Origin: Streptomyces sp. NBC_00704
GTDB taxonomy: Bacteria > Actinomycetota > Actinomycetes > Streptomycetales > Streptomycetaceae
Direction: 5' to 3'
Length of the DNA: 64,000 bases
Assembly: GCF_036226605.1 (NCBI RefSeq)
Contig: NZ_CP109000.1
Span: forward strand, 4,398,501-4,462,500
Shown here: positions 34,284 through 41,966 of the stretch, piece by piece
Layout: the number at the start of each line of letters is the position of its first letter
Position numbering within the stretch: position 1 is the first letter of the stretch
Notes under the pieces: generated by a model
Databases searched by the model: none
The model's input: only the letters and a program-made list of their open reading frames with translations
Told to the model about the DNA's origin: nothing
Position numbers and translations under genes: made by a program

Positions 34284-35489
34284 ATGCGAGAGACGGACAA
34301 CAGGGAGAACCCGGAAGCCGGAGGTGCCCGACCCGTGGCGATCGCCGAAGAGGCCCCGCCCGAGGAGATTGGGCGGGAGGAGAAGGTCGGGTGGGCTGAG
34401 AAGGCCGGGCGGGCCGAGAAGGCCGGGCGGGAGGAGACGGGCGTGCCGGACGAGGCGGTCGGGGCGTCCGCTCGCGGGGCGGCGCAGCCCACCACCCCGC
34501 AGCTCAGCTCCCCGCGGCCCAGCACCCCGCAGCCCAGCTCGCCGCGGCTCAGCTCCCCGCTCGTGCTGACCATGCTGCTGCTCCTCATGGTGCTGTTGCA
34601 GAGCCCGGTCCGCCGGGCCCTGTCCGCGCCGGTGATGCAGAGCTGGATGACGGTGTTCGTGGCCGTCGTGGTCCAGGCGCTGCCGTTCCTGGTGCTCGGG
34701 GTGCTGCTGTCGGCGGCCATCGCCGTCTACGTGCCGCCCAGCTTCTTCGCCCGCGCACTGCCCTCGCGCCCGGCGCTCGCCGTGCCGGTCGCCGGACTCG
34801 CGGGCGCGGTGCTCCCCGGCTGCGAGTGCGCGTCGGTGCCGGTGGCCGGCGCGCTGGTCCGCCGGGGCGTCACCCCCGCCGCGGCCCTCGCGTTCCTGCT
34901 CTCCGCGCCGGCGATCAACCCGATCGTGCTGACGGCGACGGCCGTGGCCTTCCCCCGCGACCCCGAGATGGTGGTGGCCCGGTTCGCCGCCAGTCTGCTC
35001 GCGGCCTGCGCGATGGGCTGGCTGTGGCAGCGGCTCGGCCGCACGGACTGGCTGCGCCTGCCCACCCACGCACCGCACGAGGGGGAGACCAGGGGCGCCG
35101 CCTTCTGGGACTCCGTCCGGCACGACGTGATGCACGCGGGCGGATTCCTCGTCGTGGGCGCGATGGCGGCGGCGACACTGAAGTCCGTCGCCCCCGCGAG
35201 CTGGCTGCGCACGGCGGCCGACAACCCGGCGGTGGCCGTCCTGACCCTGGCCCTCCTCGCGGTGATCCTCTCCATCTGCTCGGAGGCGGACGCGTTCGTC
35301 GCCGCGTCCCTGACCCAGTTCTCCCTCACGGCACGGCTCGCCTTCCTGGTGGTCGGCCCGATGATCGACCTCAAGCTGTTCGCGATGCAGGCGGGCACGT
35401 TCGGCCGGGGCTTCGCGCTGCGCTTCGCCCCGGCGACCTTCGCGCTGGCCATCGCGTCGGCGCTGCTCACGGGGTGGGTGCTGCTGTGA
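34284..35489 (+). CDS. UPF0718/YraQ-type permease
   Basis: A 401-aa polytopic protein. The N-terminal 95 residues are charged low complexity (GRAEKAGREE; SPRPSTPQPSSPRLSSP). About eight TM segments follow, with the family signature AGAVLPGCECASVPVAGALVRRGVTPA (about 172-198) and LLSAPAINPIVL. In Bacillus, relatives (YcgR) are encoded with a DUF1980 protein (YcgQ) under Zur control, so a zinc or other metal role is plausible. ATG 34284 follows AGGGGAGGG. The stop overlaps the DUF1980-like gene by 4 bp. Confidence 0.85.
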   Translation: MRETDNRENPEAGGARPVAIAEEAPPEEIGREEKVGWAEKAGRAEKAGREETGVPDEAVGASARGAAQPTTPQLSSPRPSTPQPSSPRLSSPLVLTMLLLLMVLLQSPVRRALSAPVMQSWMTVFVAVVVQALPFLVLGVLLSAAIAVYVPPSFFARALPSRPALAVPVAGLAGAVLPGCECASVPVAGALVRRGVTPAAALAFLLSAPAINPIVLTATAVAFPRDPEMVVARFAASLLAACAMGWLWQRLGRTDWLRLPTHAPHEGETRGAAFWDSVRHDVMHAGGFLVVGAMAAATLKSVAPASWLRTAADNPAVAVLTLALLAVILSICSEADAFVAASLTQFSLTARLAFLVVGPMIDLKLFAMQAGTFGRGFALRFAPATFALAIASALLTGWVLL

Positions 35490-36388
35490 ACCGACAGTCC
35501 CAGTCGGCCGTCCTCTTCCTCCTCGGCGCGGCCCTGCTGCACGCCGGCGCCACCGACCTGTACCTGCGCTACGTCAAGGCGGGCCTGCGACCCCTGCTGC
35601 TGGCGGCCGGCGCGGTCCTCATCGTGACGGCGCTGGCGACGGCGTGGTACGAACGGCGCCGGACCAAGCACCACACCCACCGGCCCACCGCGCAACCCCA
35701 CGGCGAGTCCGCAGCCGGGCCCACCACGCAACCCCACGACGGATCGGCCGCCGTGCCCGCACCACAGCCCCACGGCGAGTCCGCAGCCGGGCCCACCACG
35801 CAACCCCACGACGGATCGGCCGCCGGTCCCGCACCGCAGCCCCACGACGCGTCGGCCCCCGCACCGGCGGCGCACTCGCACCGCGAGCCACGGGTCGCCT
35901 GGCTGCTGATCCTGCCCCTCCTGGCGTTGATCCTGGTCGCCCCGCCCGCCCTCGGCTCCTACAGCGCGACCCGCACCGGGACGGCCCTTCAGGAGCCCTT
36001 CGCCTATCCGTCCCTCCCCGCGACGGACCCCCTCCCGCTCGGCGTCGTCGACTACGCGGGCCGGGCCGTCTACGACCACGGCCGCACCCTCGCGGGCCGC
36101 CAGGTCCGGCTGACCGGGTTCGTCGCCCTGGACCACGACGGCACCCCCTACCTGGTCCGCATGGCCCTCAACTGCTGTGCCGCGGACGCCCAGCCGGTCA
36201 AGATCGGCCTGACCGGCCGCATCCCGCCGGTCCTCCAGCCCGACGCCTGGCTGACCGTCACCGGCGTCTACACCCCGCGCATCGCCCGCGACCCGGTCAA
36301 CGACGGCCCCATCCCCTTCCTGAAGGTGACCCGCGCCGAGCCGGCGCCGACGCCCGCGGACCCCTACGACGAGTCCTGGAACAACTGA
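35486..36388 (+). CDS. TIGR03943/DUF1980-type permease subunit
   Basis: A 300-aa protein starting at GTG 35486 (GTGA overlap with the permease). Two TM helices (AVLFLLGAALLHAG; LLLAAGAVLIVTALATAWYE) are followed by a His-rich linker (KHHTHRPTAQPH; two near-identical 21-aa units with AQPHGESAAGPTTQPHDGSAA-like sequence), another TM (WLLILPLLALILVAPPALG) and an extracytoplasmic domain with NCCAADAQ. The His residues suggest metal binding. Together with the upstream permease it forms a two-component exporter or cofactor module; no Zur-like box was found upstream. Confidence 0.82.
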   Translation: MNRQSQSAVLFLLGAALLHAGATDLYLRYVKAGLRPLLLAAGAVLIVTALATAWYERRRTKHHTHRPTAQPHGESAAGPTTQPHDGSAAVPAPQPHGESAAGPTTQPHDGSAAGPAPQPHDASAPAPAAHSHREPRVAWLLILPLLALILVAPPALGSYSATRTGTALQEPFAYPSLPATDPLPLGVVDYAGRAVYDHGRTLAGRQVRLTGFVALDHDGTPYLVRMALNCCAADAQPVKIGLTGRIPPVLQPDAWLTVTGVYTPRIARDPVNDGPIPFLKVTRAEPAPTPADPYDESWNN

Positions 36389-36501
36389 GGGTTCCGGGTG
36401 GATCACGATCGGTGCCGAAGGGCGCACGCGGCCCGCGATCAGCTCGGTTAAGCCTTCCTCAACCCCTGGTGGCGGGGCGGTGAGCGCCTCATGATGGGGC
36501 C

Positions 36502-36897
36502 ATGACGGCGGCCTCGCGTGCCATGACACGACTGGCGATCTGGCCGGACCTCGCGGAGGGCCGGCCCAGTTGCGGCACCGGCCGGGCCTTGCGCTCGGGC
36601 CTTGTCGAGATCGTGCACTTCCACTCCGACCGCAGTGTCGACCTGCATCTCACCGCCACGGCGATCCGCCGGTTCGAGAAGGACCTCAGACACTCCACGG
36701 CCATCCGGCTGCTGCCCGGCTCGTCGTGGGTCACCGTCCATCTGGAGTGCGAGACGGACATCGACCTCCTCATGACGCTGGTCAGCGCCGCGCTACAGGC
36801 CCACCAGAGGCACCCCGGCGCCGACGACGCGCCCTTCCCGCGATGCAACGACCACCGCGAGGCGACGCTCACCCGCCAGACCGCAGGCGGTTTCTGA
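36502..36897 (+). CDS. Luciferase-domain (DUF5519-like) small protein
   Basis: A 131-aa protein with HSDRSVDLHLTATAIRRFEKDLRHSTAIRLLPGSSWVTVHLECETDIDLLMTLVSAALQAH (about 48-110), the pattern of the small luciferase-like family DUF5519. The name does not imply light emission. ATG 36502; ATG 36523 is a possible shorter start. It follows the DUF1980 gene by 113 bp. Function unknown. Confidence 0.65.
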   Translation: MTAASRAMTRLAIWPDLAEGRPSCGTGRALRSGLVEIVHFHSDRSVDLHLTATAIRRFEKDLRHSTAIRLLPGSSWVTVHLECETDIDLLMTLVSAALQAHQRHPGADDAPFPRCNDHREATLTRQTAGGF

Positions 36898-37053
36898 ACC
36901 CCACGGAGCCTCCAACACGCCATTGCCGATCGGTGATTGACGGCTGGTGCGGGTGCCGGACGACTGTCGGAGGGTGGCTGGTGACGGATGGTTGCGGGCG
37001 GACGGTCGGCGACGGATCCGCCACCGGCCGATGGCTGTCGGCGGACGTCTGGT

Positions 37054-37074
37054 TACCTGACGGCCCGTCAGTTA
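37054..37074 (+). promoter_or_regulatory. TetR-like palindromic operator
   Basis: TACCTGACGGCCCGTCAGTTA is a 21-bp dyad (CTGACG/CGTCAG arms, flanking TA pairs, one mismatched pair) located 53 bp before the start of the 187-aa gene. TGACGG-N-CCGTCA dyads are typical TetR-family sites in actinomycetes. No TetR gene is adjacent, so the regulator must be elsewhere. Confidence 0.5.
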
Positions 37075-37126
37075 TGGTCGCCCGCACCGGACCAGAGCAC
37101 GCGCCGAGGCAGAAGGAGTGAGCGCC

Positions 37127-37690
37127 ATGGCGGCCGACCCGGACCGTTCGACGCGGCCCCCGCACAGCCCGCAGCCGCCGGGAACCCCGCGCTGGGCGGC
37201 GATGTTCTACGACTCCCGCTCGTCGTCCTGGCGCTGCGCCGCCGAATCCCCCGACCGCACGCCCGTGCTGTACGCGATCGGCGAGATGACGCAGGTCGTG
37301 CGAGCCAGGGGCGACGAGGCGACCGTCGCCCTGTGGGGACCCGACGGCGGTGCGTGGCAGCGCTTCGACCTCACCGGGGCGAACACCGCCGGCACCCCCG
37401 ACACCGCCGGCACCCCCGACACCACCGGCATCGTCGGCACCGCCGCCCCGGAGCCCGCGGCCGCGCCCATGGCAGAGGGCCCCGCGGGGCCGGGCCACGC
37501 CAGGCATGCGGAACGCCTGGAGGACCGTCGGCACCAGGTGCTCATGGCGGGTCTGGGCAAGGCGGGCCTCCACGACCTCGCCGCGGAGGACGGGACGGCC
37601 GTACGGACCCTGGTCGACCGCGTCGACGAGACCACGCTGCGCCGGGTCGCGCACTGGATGGCCCGGGCGGGCGGGCGGCCGGTTGACTGA
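37127..37690 (+). CDS. Conserved hypothetical protein (187 aa)
   Basis: A protein with a WAAMFYDSRSSSWRCAAESPDRTPVLYAIGEMTQVVRARGDEATVALWGPDGGAWQRFDLTG N-terminal domain. A Thr/Pro/Ala linker follows, containing a 15-bp repeat (AGTPDTAGTPDT), then a helical C-terminus (RHAERLEDRRHQVLMAGLGKAGLHDL). ATG 37127 is chosen because AAGGAG ends 8 bases upstream; the GTG at 37118 overlaps that site. A TetR-like dyad lies in its promoter and a ferredoxin gene follows 25 bp downstream. Function not recognised. Confidence 0.6.
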   Translation: MAADPDRSTRPPHSPQPPGTPRWAAMFYDSRSSSWRCAAESPDRTPVLYAIGEMTQVVRARGDEATVALWGPDGGAWQRFDLTGANTAGTPDTAGTPDTTGIVGTAAPEPAAAPMAEGPAGPGHARHAERLEDRRHQVLMAGLGKAGLHDLAAEDGTAVRTLVDRVDETTLRRVAHWMARAGGRPVD

Positions 37691-37715
37691 CCTGCCCGAG
37701 GGGCAGGCAGACCGT

Positions 37716-37904
37716 ATGAGAGTCTCCGTGGACCCCGAGATGTGTTACGCCTCCGGGGAGTGCGCGCTGCGCGTGCCCTCCGTCTTCACCGCGGTGGACG
37801 GTCTCGGCGCCGTCATACCGGGACGCGAGGAGACGGCGGCCGACGAGCCGCAGGTGCGGGACATGGCCGAACGCTGCCCGTCACAGGCCATCCGCATCCA
37901 GTAG
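37716..37904 (+). CDS. Small [3Fe-4S]-type ferredoxin
   Basis: A 62-aa ferredoxin of the kind that feeds electrons to P450s: MRVSVDPEMCYASGECALRVP with Cys-x5-Cys in which the usual second Cys position is Ser, and a C-terminal RCPSQAIRI. Three Cys remain, as in [3Fe-4S] proteins. ATG 37716; CGAGGGG upstream is a plausible ribosome site. No P450 is adjacent (the nearest is at 5.8 kb), so the partner is unknown. It ends before a strong terminator. Confidence 0.85.
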   Translation: MRVSVDPEMCYASGECALRVPSVFTAVDGLGAVIPGREETAADEPQVRDMAERCPSQAIRIQ

Positions 37905-37955
37905 GACGGCGCTGGGGGCGCTGGGGGCGCTGGGACCGCCGGGGGCAGCGGAAGA

Positions 37956-37993
37956 CCCGGTCGCTGGCGACGGGGGATGCACCAGCGACCGGG
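37956..37993 (+). terminator. Terminator after the ferredoxin gene
   Basis: CCCGGTCGCTGG (37956-37967) is perfectly complementary to CCAGCGACCGGG (37982-37993), with a 14-base loop, 52 bp past the ferredoxin stop. Confidence 0.75.
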
Positions 37994-38552
37994 CTATGGC
38001 CAAGGCTAACAAGGCTGCTGGTCCGGCGGGAGTCGACTTCTCACCTGCTCTGTCGTTGTGATCGGGATCACGCTGCGCGTTCGGATGGGCGGTCACCCGG
38101 AGCACCGGCGGGCAGGACGACGTGAGAGGTGCCGGCGGCCCGCACGCCCCGCCGGAACGGCCGTCCACGGACGCCCAGCAGGAACCAGCAGTGATCCGGC
38201 AGGATCCAGCAGTAAATCGGCAGGATCTAGCAGCAATAAGGCGGCATGGGGCAGCCGCGAGGCCGGCCGGGGGCGGGCGGGGAGCCGCCCGCCGGGCTCG
38301 TGGAGGCTCGTGGAGACTCGCGGCGGGCATACGGCTGCCGTCCGGCGGGCGTCCAGCGCGCAACGGACACCGCCGACGGGGGGCGTTCAGGCCGGACGGC
38401 CTGGGAGATCCGGCAGGCGGCGGGGCCGGCCCGCGCGCCGTGGCCCTCGCGTCGCACGAGGACAGCCGTGGGCGCAGCTGTACGGACCGGCTCGTCCGGC
38501 GACGGGACCGGCGTCCGGCCTGGCTCGCCCTGCGGCGGAACGGACGTGCGGG
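37994..38552. other. Gene-poor stretch
   Basis: No convincing gene on either strand. Open frames exist on both strands but are Arg/Ala/Gly low complexity without recognisable domains. The stretch holds the 21-bp repeats at 38185-38247 and repeated CTCGCCCTGCGGCGG blocks (38524 and 38558). A TATGGCCAAGGCTAACAAGG segment after the terminator is relatively AT-rich. Confidence 0.5.
38185..38247 (+). repeat. Three 21-bp direct repeats (CAGCAG type)
   Basis: Three 21-bp units at 38185, 38206 and 38227 share the pattern CCAGCAGTNATCCGGCAGGAT, the third more diverged. They are lower in G+C than the surroundings. Confidence 0.75.
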
Positions 38553-38747
38553 CTAGCTCGCCCTGCGGCGGGCCGTGCTCGCGTTCGAGCCGGACACGTC
38601 CGCGTCCTCGGCTGCGAAGGAGGCCGCGTACGTCTCGTCATCCCCGAAGTCCGGTGCTTGGAACGGATTCGTCACCGGACGCGGCGAGGCCGCGGAGGAG
38701 TGCGAGAGGGCCCCCTCCGGGGCGGAGAACAGCGAGGTCAGGTCTAT
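38553..38747 (-). CDS. Putative small protein (64 aa) with non-canonical start
   Basis: Reading right to left, a frame with consistent G/C third positions encodes DLTSLFSAPEGALSHSSAAS...NPFQAPDFGDDETYAASFAAEDADVS and ends STARRRAS-stop. It has no ATG/GTG/TTG at the beginning. A good ribosome site GGGAG (38755-38759) sits 7 bases before ATA (38745-38747); CTG 38741 is the next option. A 5-codon ATG frame (38761, stopping at TAG) overlaps this point. It may use ATA or CTG, or re-initiation, or be a start-codon mutant. It lies 66 bp after the Tudor-like gene on the same strand. Family unknown. Confidence 0.4.
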   Translation of the reverse strand: MDLTSLFSAPEGALSHSSAASPRPVTNPFQAPDFGDDETYAASFAAEDADVSGSNASTARRRAS

Positions 38748-38813
38748 GAGAGGTCTCCCATTCGGTACAGGCCCGCAAAGGGGCCTGGCGTGCCGTGACC
38801 GGGCACAGCGGTA

Positions 38814-39035
38814 CTACAGCTTGCTCATTTTGGCGTACGGACTCAAGATCCGCTCCTGCGCCGACCCGAAATCCACGAGCGCCGCGATGCCGTCCTCGAT
38901 GCCGATCACGCGGCCGAGGCCGTACATGTCGTGCGTGACCTGGTCTCCCACGGCGAACTGCTTGGGCGGTGGGGCGACCGGAGCCTTGAAGGGGCTGGTA
39001 GGCAAGTAGCGCTTCTGTGCAGCTGGCTTTGTCAT
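38814..39035 (-). CDS. Stand-alone UvrD/PcrA C-terminal Tudor-like domain protein
   Basis: A 73-aa protein. After a basic/Pro linker (MTKPAAQKRYLPTSPFKAPVAPPPKQF) residues 28-73 read VGDQVTHDMYGLGRVIGIEDG...VDFGS...RILSPYAKMSKL. This is the pattern of the C-terminal SH3/Tudor-like domain of PcrA/UvrD helicases (GDxVxHxxFGxGxV...VDF...L), which contacts RNA polymerase and is related to CarD-type domains. No helicase is attached. ATG 39035 has GGAG 3-6 bases upstream. The family call is by pattern; the RNA-polymerase role is inference. Confidence 0.6.
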   Translation of the reverse strand: MTKPAAQKRYLPTSPFKAPVAPPPKQFAVGDQVTHDMYGLGRVIGIEDGIAALVDFGSAQERILSPYAKMSKL

Positions 39036-39197
39036 TGTCTCCAGTATGGCCCGAGGTCGTCGGTTCGAGGCAGCCGTCCGCGTGCGCTCTTCGTCGCAGA
39101 CCCGGCCGGCGCCCGCCCCCGCACAGCCGACGATCACCGACCGTACGCCACTGACCTGGGATTTCGGCACCGGGGGAGTGCCGGACGCCCCGACTGT

Positions 39198-39225
39198 TTG
39201 ACGCCTTGTTTACTTCGACTGATTT
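39198..39225 (+). promoter_or_regulatory. Possible promoter of the 416-aa gene
   Basis: TTGACG (39198-39203) and TGATTT (39220-39225) are separated by 16 bp in an unusually AT-rich stretch, 122 bp before GTG 39347. The 311-bp gap 39036-39346 holds no other recognised feature. Confidence 0.3.
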
Positions 39226-39346
39226 TCTGCATCCCGCACACTTGCGGCGCGCGGACCGGCCGTCCGGCCCGCGCGGACCGGATTTGTCGTCGCGGACCCG
39301 ACCGCTCCCTCGCGCCGGGCGGCCCTCTCCTGACACGCTCGGACGC

Positions 39347-40597
39347 GTGACGTACGTAGTGACCGTGGACACCTGCATCCCGGAAGGTCTTCCGGAGATG
39401 GATCCGCTTCAGCGTGCCGGCGCCGTGGCGCTCATCGAGGACGGCTTCGCATCCGTCCGCGCCGTCGAGGGGCCCGGCGACGTGAAGGTCGAACTCCTGG
39501 ACACCATCGTGTCCGTCCACCCCGGCGGTGCCCTGCTGAAGGTCGTCGTGGACGCTCCGGCCCTGGAGGCCGCCGAGGACTCGGTCCAGGTGCTCGTGGA
39601 CGAGCTGCTGGAGCACACCGAGCTGCTGGCCGACTGGACGATCGAACGGTGCGAGGTCGAGCTGCACGAGGACCGGGCCCAGGCCAGCCTCGACGCGGCC
39701 GAGGGCCCCGACGCCCCACCCGACGACCCCGCCGCCCGTAAGGCCCGCCACACGGCCGCCCCGCCTCCCGAGGAGCCCGGTGACGCCCCCGGCGCGGGCC
39801 GCGGCGACGGCGCGGACGCGACGGCCGTACGCACCCGGATCCTCGCCCTCGCCGACGAGCTCCGCTCCTTCCCCCTGACGAAGTTCACCGCCCGCCCGGC
39901 CGCGCAACCGGCACAGGCCACCGAACCCGCTGAACCCACCGAACCCACCGAACCGGCTGAACCGGCTGAACCGGCTGAACCCACAGGCGGCGCGGGTGAC
40001 GACGACGACCGCAGGAGCGCCGGGAGCGCCGGGAGCGCCGGGAGCGGCGGGACGGCCGGGAGCGCACGGCTCGCCGCCGGCGCCCTGGTCTACGCGACCG
40101 ACCTCCTGGTGGAGGAGCTGTTCGAGGACGTCCAGGTCCTGGCCCAGGAGGACGCCACCGTCGCGGAGTGCGAAGGTCCCCTGTGGCAGCTGGAACGCCT
40201 CCCCGACCGCTACGCCCTCCAGTACGACGCCCGCTTCGCCCGCCGCTTCCTGGTCACGGTGATCGCCCTGACCACCCGCTTCACCGACGGAAGCTTCCGG
40301 CGTCTGAACTGCGTCGCCGAGGAGATCGCCCTGAGGTTCCTCCTGAACCAGGCGACCACGACCCTGGAACTGCACGGACTCCTGGACGACGAGGTCTCCG
40401 CCGCGCTGGACGCGTTCACGGACAACGTCTACGAGTCCCAGGATTCCCAGGAGTCCCATGAGCCCCACGAGTCCCATGAGCCCCATCAGTCCCATGAGTC
40501 CTACGGGGGCCCGGCGTTCCGGGCGTGGTTCACCCCGTTCGAGGACGGCAGATACGTTCCGCCCCGGACAACGGCCGATCCGGAGGAAGCCCGCTGA
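39347..40597 (+). CDS. Conserved hypothetical protein with repeat linkers (416 aa)
   Basis: A soluble acidic protein beginning TYVVTVDTCIPEGLPEMDPLQ. An N-terminal alpha/beta domain (about 1-115) and a C-terminal helical domain (ALVYATDLLVEELFEDVQVLAQ...RFLVTVIALTTRFTDGSFRRLNCVAEEIALRFLLNQA, about 245-355) are joined by a low-complexity linker. The linker includes EPAEPTEPTEPAEPAEPAEPT (9-bp DNA units, about 39913-39982) and SAGSAGSAGS. A third repeat, SHEPHESHEPHQSHE, lies near the C-terminus (12-bp units, 40445-40500). GTG 39347 is chosen. Family not recognised. Confidence 0.7.
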   Translation: MTYVVTVDTCIPEGLPEMDPLQRAGAVALIEDGFASVRAVEGPGDVKVELLDTIVSVHPGGALLKVVVDAPALEAAEDSVQVLVDELLEHTELLADWTIERCEVELHEDRAQASLDAAEGPDAPPDDPAARKARHTAAPPPEEPGDAPGAGRGDGADATAVRTRILALADELRSFPLTKFTARPAAQPAQATEPAEPTEPTEPAEPAEPAEPTGGAGDDDDRRSAGSAGSAGSGGTAGSARLAAGALVYATDLLVEELFEDVQVLAQEDATVAECEGPLWQLERLPDRYALQYDARFARRFLVTVIALTTRFTDGSFRRLNCVAEEIALRFLLNQATTTLELHGLLDDEVSAALDAFTDNVYESQDSQESHEPHESHEPHQSHESYGGPAFRAWFTPFEDGRYVPPRTTADPEEAR

Positions 40598-40653
40598 CAC
40601 GGTGAGGTGAGCCGCGGGGGCCCCGCCCGCCCGCCGGGACCGGTCGTCGACCC

Positions 40654-41682
40654 TCAGCGGGGCGGGGACGTGGTCCCGCGGACGACGAGCCGGGGCGGCA
40701 CGACGTCCTCGGCCGCGGCCGGAGCGGCGACGCCCTCCACCCGGGCGACCGCCCGCCCCACGGCGAGGTGGGCGAGGCGCGCGGCGTCCTGCCCGACGGT
40801 CGTCAGGCCGATGTGGGCCAGACGGGCCAGCCGGCTGTCGTCGAAACCGACGACCGAGACGTCCCCGGGAACGGTCACGCCGGCGCGCAGGAAGACGTCG
40901 AGGACCCCGCTCGCACAGCGGTCGTTGAAGGCGAGGACGGCGGTGGGGCGTGGCCCGACGGCGATCAGGGCGCGGGCGGCGGCGGCGCCCGCCTCCTCGC
41001 TCGGCCCGCCGGGGAGCACGCGGACGTGCGCGCCCAGGCCGTGCCGGTTCATGGCGGTGCGGTAGCCGCGTCGCCGGTCGGCGGCGCCGGGCGCGCGACC
41101 GCCGTCGATGTGGACGACGTCGCGGTGGCCGAGGGCCACGAGATGCTCCACCGCCTGCCGGGCCCCCTCGTCGTCGGCGGTCCGCACGACCTCGGGACCG
41201 CCGTCCGCCCGCCGCAACCGCCGGGCCACGGAGACGACCGGAAGCTGTCCGGCGAGATCCGCCAGGCGGGCGACGGGAGCCTGGGGGCCGAGCAGGATCA
41301 GCGCCTCGCAGCGGTCGGCGAGGAGCGTCTCGACGGCGCGTTGCTCGCTGCGCGTCGCGGTCACCGCGCTCAGCGCGATCTGGTAGCCGGCCGCGTCGGC
41401 GGCGGCGTAGACGCCTTCCACCAGGTCGGCGTGGAAGGGCTGCTGAAGACCGAACTGCACGCCGAGCAGCCGTGACCGCCGGCTGCGCAGCAACCGCGCC
41501 CGCGCGTCGGGCCGGTACCCGATCTCCCGCGCGGCCTGGAAGACCCGCTCGCGCGTGGCGGCGCCGGCGCCCTTGGCGTCGCGCATCACGATGGACACCA
41601 GAGCCGTGGACACACCGGCCCGCGCGGCGACGTCCGCGAGCGTGGGCCGCTTCCGATCCGGAACCCCGGGAACGAGCGACAC
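40654..41682 (-). CDS. LacI-family transcriptional regulator
   Basis: A 342-aa regulator: N-terminal LacI HTH (RPTLADVAARAGVSTALVSIVMRD, about 12-35, with hinge RPDARARLLRSRRSRLLG) and a periplasmic-binding-protein-like sugar domain (GYQIALSAVT; VVFNDRCASGVLDVFLRAG-like; GFDDSRLARL). GTG 41682 is preferred because AGGAGG ends 7 bases before it; GTG 41706 is an alternative. It is divergent from the hydroxypyruvate-isomerase-like gene. Two GAACGTTC palindromes in the gap are its likely operators. Confidence 0.88.
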   Translation of the reverse strand: MSLVPGVPDRKRPTLADVAARAGVSTALVSIVMRDAKGAGAATRERVFQAAREIGYRPDARARLLRSRRSRLLGVQFGLQQPFHADLVEGVYAAADAAGYQIALSAVTATRSEQRAVETLLADRCEALILLGPQAPVARLADLAGQLPVVSVARRLRRADGGPEVVRTADDEGARQAVEHLVALGHRDVVHIDGGRAPGAADRRRGYRTAMNRHGLGAHVRVLPGGPSEEAGAAAARALIAVGPRPTAVLAFNDRCASGVLDVFLRAGVTVPGDVSVVGFDDSRLARLAHIGLTTVGQDAARLAHLAVGRAVARVEGVAAPAAAEDVVPPRLVVRGTTSPPR

Positions 41683-41729
41683 CGGCCCCTCCTGCCCACT
41701 TCCCACTCACCACCACGACCGACCCACCA

Positions 41730-41741
41730 TAGAACGTTCCA
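41730..41741 (+). promoter_or_regulatory. LacI-type operator 1
   Basis: TAGAACGTTCCA contains the central-CG palindrome GAACGTTC, 48 bp upstream of the LacI-family gene start. Confidence 0.65.
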
Positions 41742-41749
41742 GCCAGCCG

Positions 41750-41785
41750 GAGATGCGGGAGATGCGGGAGATGCGGGAGATGAAC
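41750..41785 (+). repeat. 9-bp tandem GAGATGCGG
   Basis: Three exact copies plus one diverged copy of GAGATGCGG lie between the two putative operators in the divergent promoter gap. Confidence 0.85.
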
Positions 41786-41859
41786 GACAGAGAAAGCCTT
41801 GACAGGCCGGAACGCCGGCTGGCGTACTGCACCTCAAGAGCGGCGGGGTCGCCCGATGA

Positions 41860-41873
41860 CTAGAACGTTCTAG
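41860..41873 (+). promoter_or_regulatory. LacI-type operator 2
   Basis: CTAGAACGTTCTAG is a perfect 14-bp palindrome with the central CG characteristic of LacI-family sites, matching operator 1 over TAGAACGTTC. It lies 94 bp upstream of the isomerase-like gene, and 118 bp separates the two sites. Confidence 0.75.
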
Positions 41874-41966
41874 GCCTCACGCGATCGCTCAGCGATACCG
41901 GCGAGCCCCGTCAGGGGTGCGGCAAGGCCCATGGAGACGGAACGAGAATGGGAAAGGGGTGCCGGG

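Noticed and set aside
32059..34569. 836-codon plus-strand frame across the repeats and opposite the channel gene
   Set aside because: Low-complexity Pro/Arg product, shadow of the minus-strand RCK-domain gene.
37881..38556. Genes in the 38 kb stretch (frames on both strands)
   Set aside because: Products are repetitive Arg/Ala/Pro sequence with no domain, signal peptide or convincing ribosome site.
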